From assembly GCA_022776785.1 (NCBI GenBank), contig JALFHA010000100.1:1-5387 (forward strand): a stretch of 5,387 nt of DNA, read 5' to 3'. Of the stretch, positions 1 to 5,271 are shown piece by piece. The notes under the pieces are model-generated. The model saw nothing but the letters and a program-made list of their open reading frames with translations. It did not search any database and was not told the DNA's origin. A program made the position numbers and the translations under genes. How positions within the stretch are numbered: position 1 is the stretch's first letter; every line of letters begins with the position of its first letter. Source of the stretch: Clostridiales bacterium. GTDB lineage: Bacteria > Bacillota > Clostridia > Christensenellales > Aristaeellaceae.

Positions 1-701
1 ACGAATGCGAGCGCCTTTTCGCCGTCGCCATGCACGCAGACGGAATCGGCCACCAGTGGCACATCGATGCCGTTCACGGAGCGGACGACGCCCTCCTTCG
101 CCATGCGGATGACGCGGGCTATGGCCTCGTCCTCATCGGTAATCATGGCGCCGGGCTGGCTGCGTGGCACCAGCGTGCCATCGGCCTGATAGCCGCGATC
201 GGCAAAGACCTCACTTTTGACGGGCAAACCGAGCGCACGGGCGGCGCGAACCATCGCGCTGCCGGACAGGGCGAGCAGCGTGAGACCCGGGTTGACCTCA
301 AGAATGCCCTCGCAGACGGCACGGGCAAGCGCTTCGTCCTTTGCGGCCATGTTGTACATCGCGCCGTGAGGCTTGACGTGGCAGAGCGGCACACCCGCGG
401 CAGCGCAGAACGCGCTCAGCGCGCCGACCTGATACTGGATATATGCCTTGACCTCGGCGGGCGCCGCGGCGATATTGCGCCTGCCAAAGCCCATGAGGTC
501 CGGGTAGCCGGGATGCGCGCCGATGTGCACGCCGCTGGCCTTGCAGGCGGCGACGGTTTTCTGCATGACGAGCGGGTCGCCGGCGTGGTAGCCGCAGGCG
601 ATGTTCGCGGAGGTGATGTACGGGATGACGGCGCTGTCCATCCCGATGGTGTATGCGCCGAAGCTTTCGCCCAGGTCGCAGTTGAGGTCGATGGAAGGCA
701 T
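1..701 (-). CDS. pxpA: 5-oxoprolinase subunit A (LamB/YcsF family), 3' end cut by the window edge
   Basis: PxpA works with PxpB and PxpC in the cytoplasm to open 5-oxoproline to glutamate with ATP. The visible part is 233 codons plus two bases. It has no stop before the edge, and since the E. coli protein is about 244 residues only a short tail should be missing. Family motifs run in order: DLNCDLGES (5-13), ANIACGYHAGDP (32-43), IGAHPGYPDLMGFGRR (60-75), VKPHGAMYNM (109-118), EVFADRGYQADGTLVPRSQP (164-183) and VHGDGEKAL (223-231). The His, Asp and Glu residues in these motifs are the expected active-site set. The ATG at 701 is chosen because AAAGGAG lies 8 bases upstream. A GTG three codons earlier falls against that site and is less likely. 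Unlike the four genes before it, it is separated by 248 bases of hairpins, and I see no convincing promoter of its own. Family assignment is very secure; the symbol is by homology. Confidence 0.96.
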   Translation of the reverse strand, partial: MPSIDLNCDLGESFGAYTIGMDSAVIPYITSANIACGYHAGDPLVMQKTVAACKASGVHIGAHPGYPDLMGFGRRNIAAAPAEVKAYIQYQVGALSAFCAAAGVPLCHVKPHGAMYNMAAKDEALARAVCEGILEVNPGLTLLALSGSAMVRAARALGLPVKSEVFADRGYQADGTLVPRSQPGAMITDEDEAIARVIRMAKEGVVRSVNGIDVPLVADSVCVHGDGEKALAF

Positions 702-709
702 GAGGGGCA

Positions 710-716
710 CTCCTTT
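710..716 (-). promoter_or_regulatory. Ribosome binding site of pxpA
   Basis: AAAGGAG on the minus strand, 8 bases before the ATG at 701. It fixes the start of pxpA and shows that the gene is translated independently, not by coupling to the DUF1445 gene 248 bases upstream. Confidence 0.85.
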
Positions 717-778
717 GCGTATGAAATACGAGCATGAACTTAAAGGTGCTTTCATAGACGCGAAGCGAAGAAGGGAGT

Positions 779-799
779 TTGAGGGATGAAATCCCTCAA
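779..799. repeat. Perfect 9-bp palindrome with a three-base loop
   Basis: TTGAGGGAT, loop GAA, ATCCCTCAA on the plus strand (mirror on minus, loop TTC). There is no T-run behind it on the minus strand, so it is not a typical terminator. It is one of a row of hairpins between the DUF1445 gene and pxpA. The neighbouring 759-767 (CGC, GAA, GCG) is a tiny hairpin with the same loop. It looks like part of a REP-like intergenic palindromic element; that label is inference. Confidence 0.6.
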
Positions 800-805
800 G
801 CGGGT

Positions 806-821
806 TTGGGCGGCAGCCCAA
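806..821. repeat. 6-bp hairpin (second of the palindrome row)
   Basis: TTGGGC, loop GGCA, GCCCAA on the plus strand. On the minus strand it is joined to the 779-799 palindrome by the linker ACCCGC. Short GC-rich hairpins joined by AACCC-type linkers look like a repeated intergenic unit, but a genome-wide count is needed to establish repetition. Confidence 0.45.
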
Positions 822-837
822 TGTTCCCTTATTGTTC

Positions 838-888
838 AAAAGAAAAAGCAGTTTCAGAGCAGGATGCGAAGCATCCTACGATTGAAAC
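838..888 (-). terminator. Terminator-like hairpin after the DUF1445 gene
   Basis: On the minus strand an outer stem GTTTCA/TGAAAC (883-888 with 851-856) encloses, across a small internal loop, a perfect 7-bp stem AGGATGC/GCATCCT (871-877 with 861-867) with loop TTC. Three bases after the outer stem comes TTTTTCTTTT (838-847). This is the form of an intrinsic terminator, about 60 bases past the DUF1445 stop. The internal loop weakens the stem, so partial read-through into pxpA is plausible. Confidence 0.5.
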
Positions 889-949
889 GGGGCTGATTCT
901 GCAAAGCTAGATTTTAGCCGCAAAATAGTATAAGCGGCATCGGAAAGCA

Positions 950-1747
950 CTACAGCTTGAGCACAGCATTCTTCACATCGGTGATGAACATGTGTCCCGG
1001 CGCATGCGTGATGACAAAGGGCGGCTTCGAGTGCATGACGACATTCTGGGGCGTTACGCCGCACGGCCAGAACACCGGCACTTCGCCTTCGCGGATGGTC
1101 ACGGCATCGCCGTAATCCGGGTGGGCGAGGTCGCGGATGCCGATGGCCTCCGGACAGCCGATCTGCACCGGCATGCCGTGCACGCGCGGCATCTGCGCGG
1201 TGATGGCGACGGCGGCGGGCACCAGCGCGTGGGGAATCGGCCGCATACTCACCACCATGCTGCCCGAGAACACGCCTGCGGGCGCGCAGGGGATGCTCGT
1301 GTTGTACATCGGCACGTTCACGCCTTCCTCAATCTGGCGCACAGGCACGCCCGCTTCCAGCAGCGCCGCCTCAAACGAGAAGCTGCATCCGATAAGGAAG
1401 CTCACCAGCTCGCGGCCCGGCTCGTCAAAGAAGCGGGAGACGTCGGTGTATTCGCCGGTAAGCACGCCGTGCTCATAGACGCGGTATTTTGGAATGTCGC
1501 GCGCAATGTCGCTGCCCGCGCCGAACTGTGCAAAGGTGCGGCTGCCCGCATCGGCGACCTCCAGCAGCGGGCAGGATTTCGGGTTGCGCTGGCAGAAGAG
1601 CAGGAAATCCCACGCCAGCGCCTTGGGCAGCACGACGAGGTTGCCCTGCGCGTAGCCCGCGCACATACCGGTCGTCGGGAAATCGATTTTGCCCTCGCGG
1701 ATCAGGGCGCGCACGGCGGCGGGGGACATGCTGGCGTAATCAGCCAT
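950..1747 (-). CDS. DUF1445 family protein (YcsI / D-glutamate cyclase-like putative hydro-lyase)
   Basis: A 265-residue protein of the DUF1445 family (B. subtilis YcsI is of similar length), annotated in bacteria as a putative hydro-lyase and related to the N-terminal part of mammalian D-glutamate cyclase DGLUCY. Visible family motifs: CAGYAQGNLVVLP (29-41), DFLLFCQRNPKSCPLLEV (47-64), DIARDIPKYRVYEHG (80-94), FLIGCSFSFEAAL (117-129), NVPMYNTSI (144-152), GSMVVSMRPI (162-171), GEVPVFWPCGVTPQ (221-234) and ITHAPGHMFITD (246-257). No signal peptide or membrane segment is seen. The ATG at 1747 lies inside the end of pxpC (8-base overlap), with AAGGAG 10 bases upstream in the pxpC coding sequence, so translation is probably coupled. 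One block, HGMPVQIGCP (190-199), differs from the HGAPVHIGDP form I recall for the family. The family is secure; the exact reaction here is inferred from DGLUCY and from the neighbours. Confidence 0.93.
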   Translation of the reverse strand: MADYASMSPAAVRALIREGKIDFPTTGMCAGYAQGNLVVLPKALAWDFLLFCQRNPKSCPLLEVADAGSRTFAQFGAGSDIARDIPKYRVYEHGVLTGEYTDVSRFFDEPGRELVSFLIGCSFSFEAALLEAGVPVRQIEEGVNVPMYNTSIPCAPAGVFSGSMVVSMRPIPHALVPAAVAITAQMPRVHGMPVQIGCPEAIGIRDLAHPDYGDAVTIREGEVPVFWPCGVTPQNVVMHSKPPFVITHAPGHMFITDVKNAVLKL

Positions 1748-2729
1748 GATCGATCAGCTCCTTGATTGTGCGCAGCTGCTGCGCGGTGTCGCGGCAGAGC
1801 CTGACGGCCTGCTGCGCGGTGATGGGGCGGAAGGCTGCGAGCTCGCCGGGGCGCAGCTGTGCGGCGGCGGACAGATCCGGCGCGATGACCGTGGCGATCT
1901 TCGCGTAGCCGCCGGTGGTCTGATGATCGGCGAGCATCAGGATGGGCTGGCCGTTGGCGGAAATCTGCACGGAGCCCTCGACGATGCCGTCGGAGAGGAT
2001 GTCGCTGCCGTTTTTTGCGGCGGCGGCAGGCCCACTAAGCTTGACGCCCATGCGGTTGGAATCGGGGGTGACGGCATACAGCCCGGAGAAGAACGCGCGC
2101 AGGCCACCGGAGGTAAACGCATCGTCCTGCGGGCCGGGCACAGCGCGCAGCAGCGGAATGACCTGCTCTCCCAGATAGGCGTGAGCCGTGCGCGGCTGCA
2201 GCAGCCACGGCTTGCCCGCAAGGAGCCTCGATGCGCGCGCCGCCCGGTCGAGGGAATAGCCCGGCGCGGGCTTGCCGACGGGCAGATGGTCGCCCTTGTG
2301 CAGAGCGCGCCCCTCGACGCCGCCGATGCGGCATTTCAGATCGGTGGAGCGGCTGCCGAGCACGGGCGGGACATCCACGCCGCCCTGCACGCACAGATAG
2401 GCGCGCAGACCGGCGGTAAACATGCCGATCTCCAGCGTCGCGCCTGCCGCGATGCGCACGGGCGCATTCAGGGAGATCCTCTGCCCGTCCAGCGTCGGGA
2501 CGCAGGCTGCGCCGGTGAGCGCGACGACAGTGCTTTGCTCAAACTGCACGGTCGCACCGGTGAGCGTCATTTCGATGGCGGCGGCGGTCGGCGGATTGCC
2601 GCAGAGCAGGTTGCCCAGCGCCAGCGCGTACTTGTCGCACGCGCCGCACTCGGGATAGCCCTGTGCGGCATGGCCTGTGCGGCCCATGTCCTGAACGGTG
2701 CTCAGCGGGCCGGGGGAGAGGATGTTCAT
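1740..2729 (-). CDS. pxpC: 5-oxoprolinase subunit C (KipA / carboxyltransferase-like family)
   Basis: A 329-residue protein of the allophanate hydrolase subunit 2 / KipA family, the partner of PxpB in 5-oxoprolinase; close to the usual length (E. coli about 310, B. subtilis KipA about 335). Motifs in order: an N-terminal PGPLSTVQDMGRTGH (6-20), CDKYALALGNLLCGNPP (31-47), AYLCVQGGVDVPPVLGSRST (110-129), VPGPQDDAF (197-205), SNRMGVKLSG (224-233), SDGIVEGSVQI (246-256) and ADHQTTGGYAKIATVI (267-282). The ATG at 2729 overlaps the pxpB stop as ATGA, with a GGGAGGG ribosome site 6 bases upstream, so it is translationally coupled to pxpB, as expected for subunits made in equal amounts. In some other bacteria the B and C parts are fused; here they are separate. 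An older role as a Bacillus sporulation-kinase regulator (KipA) is possible, but the full pxp context favours 5-oxoprolinase. Confidence 0.95.
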   Translation of the reverse strand: MNILSPGPLSTVQDMGRTGHAAQGYPECGACDKYALALGNLLCGNPPTAAAIEMTLTGATVQFEQSTVVALTGAACVPTLDGQRISLNAPVRIAAGATLEIGMFTAGLRAYLCVQGGVDVPPVLGSRSTDLKCRIGGVEGRALHKGDHLPVGKPAPGYSLDRAARASRLLAGKPWLLQPRTAHAYLGEQVIPLLRAVPGPQDDAFTSGGLRAFFSGLYAVTPDSNRMGVKLSGPAAAAKNGSDILSDGIVEGSVQISANGQPILMLADHQTTGGYAKIATVIAPDLSAAAQLRPGELAAFRPITAQQAVRLCRDTAQQLRTIKELIDHG

Positions 2730-3418
2730 GCACGGCCCTCCCTTTCCCGCACGGCAAGCTGCTCGAACTCGCGCGCGTCGATAGGCACGAAGCGAATGCT
2801 GTCGCCCGCGGCATAGGGCAGCTTGCGGCCTGGTGCAAACAGGCAAAGTGGCGTGCGGCCGATGAGCTGCCAGCCGCCGGGGGACTCCATCGGATAGATA
2901 CCGGTCTGCTGCCCGCCGATGCCAACGGAACCAGCGGGAATCCGCGTGCGGGGCGTCGGCAGGCGCGGGGTGAACAGGCGTTCGTCCAGTCCGCCCAGAT
3001 AGGGAAAGCCCGGCAGAAAGCCGAGCATGTAGATGCGGTAGGTGCGTCCGCTGTGCAGGCGGATGACCTCCTCCTCGGAGAGCCCCGCATGACGGGCGAC
3101 GGCGGGCAGATCCTCGCCGTATGCGCCGCCGTAGCAGACGGGCACGTCCACCGTGCGGCCTGCCTGTGCGCCTTCGGATGAGATGTCCCCGGAGAGGAAG
3201 CGCAGCGCGGCGCACACGCTGTCATAGTCGGTGCGCAGCGGATCATAGCGTACCAGCAGCGAGGCGAACGCGGGCACGGATTCGGTGATCCCGGCGATGT
3301 GCGCCCGGCGTACGGCCTGCTCAAGCGCGGCAACCCTTGCACCCGTCGCCTCGCTGATCTGGCTGCCGAGCACGACGAGCGCACCGCAGGCGCCGACAGG
3401 GCGAATGTCGATGTCCAT
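2726..3418 (-). CDS. pxpB: 5-oxoprolinase subunit B (KipI family)
   Basis: A 230-residue protein of the allophanate hydrolase subunit 1 / KipI family, which together with PxpC and PxpA hydrolyses 5-oxoproline. The N-terminal region has GACGALVVLGSQIS (9-22) and GITESVPAFASLLVRYDPL (43-61). The C-terminal cyclophilin-like region has YMLGFLPGFPYLGGL (130-144), PRLPTPRTRIPAGSVGIGGQ (151-170), QTGIYPMESPGGWQLIGRTP (171-190) and LCLF. All hallmark blocks are intact. The start at 3418 is chosen over an in-frame ATG at 3523, because AAAGGAG (3424-3430) sits 5 bases upstream and the longer reading would overlap the DUF4392 gene by about 90 bases. The preceding stop is only 13 bases away, so the two genes share a transcript. 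KipI in B. subtilis inhibits kinase KinA; no such target is visible here. Confidence 0.96.
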   Translation of the reverse strand: MDIDIRPVGACGALVVLGSQISEATGARVAALEQAVRRAHIAGITESVPAFASLLVRYDPLRTDYDSVCAALRFLSGDISSEGAQAGRTVDVPVCYGGAYGEDLPAVARHAGLSEEEVIRLHSGRTYRIYMLGFLPGFPYLGGLDERLFTPRLPTPRTRIPAGSVGIGGQQTGIYPMESPGGWQLIGRTPLCLFAPGRKLPYAAGDSIRFVPIDAREFEQLAVREREGRA

Positions 3419-3423
3419 AAGGG

Positions 3424-3430
3424 CTCCTTT
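3424..3430 (-). promoter_or_regulatory. Ribosome binding site of pxpB
   Basis: AAAGGAG on the minus strand, 5 bases before the ATG at 3418 and within the 13-base gap after the DUF4392 stop. It decides the pxpB start against the longer reading from 3523. Confidence 0.85.
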
Positions 3431-3431
3431 C

Positions 3432-4517
3432 TCAGCTGCGAGCAGCCATGCCGGTTTCAAAATAGCCCTTGGAGAGCACGGAGGCGAACCAGTGGTCGGA
3501 GCGATGGGAATAGCGCAGCGCATAGCGCGTGCACTGGCGCATCAGGCTGACGATCCCTGCATTCATCTTCGTGTCGAAGCCGTCGATGCCGGGCAGCAGA
3601 GAGCCGGTCATATCGATCATGCCGCTGCGCGCGGCCACGCGCATGACCTCCGCCTCCATCTCCTCGCTGTGCATGATCTCCATGTCGCGGCACAGATAGG
3701 CCAGCGCGGCGATGAGGCCATAGCAGCCCCAGTCTGAGCAGGTGGCAGTGATGATGCAGTCGGTGGAGCTGGCGGCCAGTATGCCGCCGCCGCAGCCGCA
3801 GGCGCATTCGCCCGGGGCGGTGTAGGGGACGAACGTGCGGATATGGTCGGCGATCAGACCCATGCCGATCTCATTGCCCAGATCGCCGATGGCGACAGAG
3901 GGCACGCCGCGCGCGCGAAGCGCATTCCACAGCACGTCGCTCTTGGCCTCCAGGGCGGAGACGTCCCTGCTGCCCGCGTTGTGATAGACGCCCCTTTCAT
4001 TCGCGCCCGGCGCCTCCACAGAGATGACCGCAGCAGGCAGACCCTCGGCTATCATCGCACCGGCCTGAGCGGGCGCCTCTGATGCATCCTTGGTGAAGGC
4101 GATGACGCCCATGCTCAGCGGCAGCTCGCGCACTGTGGCGATGTCCTCATAGATATGCAGGCCGACGACGCTGGCGCAGCGCTTGACCGCCTCCACGCAG
4201 TCCTGCGGGCAGACGATGACCGGCTTGGCGCCGAAGGCGAGCACCAGCGCGCGTGAGAGCAGCATAGAGCTCACCATGCCGTCCATCTCCGGCACCTTAT
4301 GCGGCAGCAGCACAAAGCCCATGAGGATGTAAACCAGGTCACCCTCATGCACGCTGCGGCACAGCGCCTCAGCGGCGTGCATGGTCAGCGGCTCACGGGT
4401 GGCGGCGCGGCTGCCCGCGTACAGGATGCGGCACACGCCATAGCCGCGGGGATCGAGCACCATCAGGGCATCCAGGTTTTCACCGACATTGCGTTTTTCC
4501 AGATCGTCGCGTTTCAT
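3432..4517 (-). CDS. DUF4392 family protein (D-glutamate cyclase-like, C-terminal type)
   Basis: A 361-residue protein of the DUF4392 family, the domain forming the C-terminal part of mammalian D-glutamate cyclase DGLUCY. Diagnostic stretches: MGFVLLPHKVPEMDG (66-80), a conserved-acidic block where the family usually has an ETDGPPGA-like sequence; SVEAPGANERGVYHNAGSRD (166-185); AIGDLGNEIGMG (209-220), the strongest match (family form IGDGGNEIGMG); and TDCIITATCSDWGCYGLIAA (252-271). Residues 238-265 carry six cysteines, including CACGC (238-242). No signal peptide or clear membrane helix. The ATG at 4517 is preferred because a GAAAGGA site lies upstream and the promoter -10 is at 4551-4556. 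The longer reading from 4601 would start upstream of the promoter and lacks a ribosome site. It is the first gene of the operon, transcribed into pxpB. Family membership is secure; D-glutamate cyclase activity with the DUF1445 protein is inference. Confidence 0.92.
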   Translation of the reverse strand: MKRDDLEKRNVGENLDALMVLDPRGYGVCRILYAGSRAATREPLTMHAAEALCRSVHEGDLVYILMGFVLLPHKVPEMDGMVSSMLLSRALVLAFGAKPVIVCPQDCVEAVKRCASVVGLHIYEDIATVRELPLSMGVIAFTKDASEAPAQAGAMIAEGLPAAVISVEAPGANERGVYHNAGSRDVSALEAKSDVLWNALRARGVPSVAIGDLGNEIGMGLIADHIRTFVPYTAPGECACGCGGGILAASSTDCIITATCSDWGCYGLIAALAYLCRDMEIMHSEEMEAEVMRVAARSGMIDMTGSLLPGIDGFDTKMNAGIVSLMRQCTRYALRYSHRSDHWFASVLSKGYFETGMAARS

Positions 4518-4528
4518 GGCTGTGATCG

Positions 4529-4535
4529 TCCTTTC
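4529..4535 (-). promoter_or_regulatory. Ribosome binding site of the DUF4392 gene
   Basis: GAAAGGA on the minus strand, 11 bases before the ATG at 4517. The spacing is a little long, but it lies in the short leader between the promoter and the gene and supports this start. Confidence 0.65.
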
Positions 4536-4550
4536 GGCAGATTCGCTTTG

Positions 4551-4579
4551 ATTATAGCCATGACTATGAGAAAATGCAA
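4551..4579 (-). promoter_or_regulatory. Promoter of the DUF4392-pxpBC-DUF1445 operon
   Basis: On the minus strand, TTGCAT (4574-4579), a 17-base spacer and a perfect TATAAT (4551-4556). Transcription should begin near 4544, leaving a leader of under 30 bases, too short for a riboswitch or attenuator. Regulation, if any, should therefore act at the promoter. Confidence 0.8.
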
Positions 4580-4592
4580 GACATTTTTTGCA
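4575..4592. promoter_or_regulatory. Inverted repeat over the -35 box, possible operator
   Basis: TGCAA (4575-4579), 8 bases, TTGCA (4588-4592). The right part on the minus strand overlaps the -35 hexamer, where a bound protein would block or recruit RNA polymerase. Five-base arms in AT-rich DNA can arise by chance, so this is tentative. No regulator gene is in the window. Confidence 0.3.
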
Positions 4593-4873
4593 GAATTTCA
4601 TTTTATATTCAGTATTCCGGGAAAATATGGAAATTCGGATAATGAGATGGGAATTCTATTCAATTCTGCAAACAACCTCACAGTTGCGCTGACAAATGGA
4701 ATGAAGAGCGATTTTTGCAGCATCAGGCAACGCGCCATGAGAACGAGCCTTCAGTTTCCAAAGAGCAGCTTTCAGTTTTGACAAAGGCTTTTCTATTGGA
4801 TTCAGGTCTGGCTGCAGGAGGCGAACAGACTCACAAGCCTTCTTTCACAAGAATATGGGAATCAGAAGGATTA

Positions 4874-4888
4874 TGGCGCATCGTGCCA
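4874..4888. repeat. Short inverted repeat
   Basis: TGGCGCATCGTGCCA: a 6-pair stem including one G-T pair, with a three-base loop. It lies 3 bases before a longer perfect inverted repeat, so together they form a structured stretch of about 55 bases. Confidence 0.4.
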
Positions 4889-4891
4889 AGG

Positions 4892-4928
4892 TAAACGCAG
4901 AGGAGAACGTTTATGCCCGCTGCGTTTA
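4892..4928. repeat. Perfect 9-bp inverted repeat enclosing a Shine-Dalgarno and ATG
   Basis: TAAACGCAG (4892-4900) and CTGCGTTTA (4920-4928) are exact complements separated by 19 bases. The loop holds AGGAG, 7 bases, then ATG (4913-4915). The ATG opens a 42-codon frame ending in TGA at 5039-5041, with a hydrophobic first half and a basic tail. That frame runs across the tRNA promoter, so it is probably not a gene. No T-run follows closely on either strand, so this is not a terminator. Confidence 0.5.
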
Positions 4929-4980
4929 GTCTGGCATTCACACAAACAACACAATTCCTGATTTTTTTTCAAAAACCCTC

Positions 4981-5008
4981 TTGCATTTTTCCAGAACTGT
5001 GGTATAAT
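4981..5008 (+). promoter_or_regulatory. Promoter of the tRNA-Ala unit
   Basis: TTGCAT (4981-4986), 16 bases, TATAAT (5003-5008), with TG one base before the -10 (5000-5001), giving an extended -10. The start should lie near 5015, about 35 bases before the truncated tRNA copy and about 130 before the intact tRNA. Confidence 0.8.
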
Positions 5009-5048
5009 AGATTTCGTTCTGAGGAACGCGGCGGTAAATGAATGGTTT

Positions 5049-5096
5049 GGGACATTAGCACAGTTGGTAGAACGAAGTTCTCCGAGGTACGCTCCA
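5049..5096 (+). pseudogene. Truncated tRNA-Ala-like copy
   Basis: Its first 22 bases match the 5' part of the intact tRNA-Ala at 5147 except for one change (A at 5052 for G). The match starts 3 bases before the tRNA, so 24 of 25 bases agree between 5046-5070 and 5144-5168. After that the D-stem partner is altered, and the T arm and most of the anticodon arm are missing. A small hairpin AGAAC, GAA, GTTCT (5069-5081) stands in their place, and the copy closes with CGCTCCACA, resembling the tRNA 3' end. It is about 48 bases long against 73 and cannot form a cloverleaf, so it should not work as a tRNA. It is transcribed in the same direction and probably from the same promoter as the intact gene. 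Partial duplication with decay is the simplest reading; a structured leader is an alternative. Confidence 0.7.
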
Positions 5097-5146
5097 CACC
5101 CAAGGCAGTTAATGGTGAATCTGCACAAAATTCGCCGGGAATATTT

Positions 5147-5222
5147 GGGGCATTAGCACAGTTGGTAGCGCGCAACGTTCGCATCGTTGAGGTCAGGGGT
5201 TCGAATCCCCTATGCTCCACCA
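5147..5222 (+). tRNA. tRNA-Ala, anticodon CGC
   Basis: A full cloverleaf of 73 bases plus an encoded CCA. The acceptor stem GGGGCAT pairs with ATGCTCC and contains the G3-U70 wobble pair that marks alanine tRNAs, with A73. The anticodon stem CAACG/CGTTG has five pairs around loop TTCGCAT, giving anticodon CGC (5180-5182), which reads codon GCG. The T arm AGGGG-TTCGAAT-CCCCT is perfect. The D stem GCAC/GCGC has one A-C mismatch (positions 12 and 23) that a tRNA usually tolerates. The tRNA lies between an extended -10 promoter and a strong terminator. Confidence 0.96.
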
Positions 5223-5229
5223 TAAAAGG

Positions 5230-5262
5230 ACGCTAATCTTGATACAAAGGTTAGCGTTTTTT
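5230..5262 (+). terminator. Intrinsic terminator after tRNA-Ala
   Basis: An 11-pair stem: ACGCTAATCTT (5230-5240) with AAGGTTAGCGT (5247-5257), including one T-G pair and loop GATACA, followed at once by a T-run to 5262. It starts 8 bases after the tRNA CCA. Confidence 0.9.
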
Positions 5263-5271
5263 CTTTGTCCG

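Larger units (their letters stand above)
4593..4980. other. AT-rich spacer without a recognisable gene
   Basis: Between the operon promoter and the tRNA promoter I find no coding sequence with both a family signature and a ribosome site, apart from a doubtful 42-codon frame starting at 4913. A perfect TTGACA occurs at 4778-4783 on the plus strand but has no acceptable -10 at 16 to 18 bases. TTCAGTTT occurs twice, about 20 bases apart (4751-4758 and 4771-4778). Two inverted repeats near 4874-4928 are listed separately. The base composition differs from the GC-rich operon, which may only reflect non-coding DNA. Confidence 0.6.

Noticed and set aside
30..737. Plus-strand frame of 235 codons opposite pxpA
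   Set aside because: Antisense shadow; the minus strand encodes a clear PxpA that is open to the window edge.
992..1765. Plus-strand frame of 257 codons opposite the DUF1445 gene
   Set aside because: Antisense shadow rich in Arg, His and Ala with no recognisable domain.
1746..2816. Plus-strand frame of 356 codons opposite pxpC
   Set aside because: It is a GC-rich antisense shadow of a gene whose family is certain; no domain recognised.
4518..4601. Longer N-terminus for the DUF4392 protein (start at 4601)
   Set aside because: It would begin upstream of the strong promoter at 4551-4579 and has no ribosome site.
4778..4806. Possible plus-strand promoter with perfect TTGACA at 4778
   Set aside because: No acceptable -10 hexamer at 16 to 18 bases.
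4871..5128. Minus-strand frame of 85 codons
   Set aside because: It runs through the truncated tRNA copy and the tRNA promoter and has no recognisable domain.
5147..5222. tRNA-Ala as an integration site of a mobile element
   Set aside because: The repeated part is the tRNA 5' end, not the 3' end, and no integrase or phage gene is in the window.
4969..5223. Minus-strand reading frame of 84 codons beginning MVEHRGFEPLTS
   Set aside because: It is the antisense translation of the tRNA and its truncated copy, a well-known type of spurious protein.
5042..5236. Plus-strand frame of 64 codons containing GALAQLVARNVRIVEVRGSN
   Set aside because: It is the sense translation of tRNA-Ala, another common artefact; it overlaps the tRNA completely.
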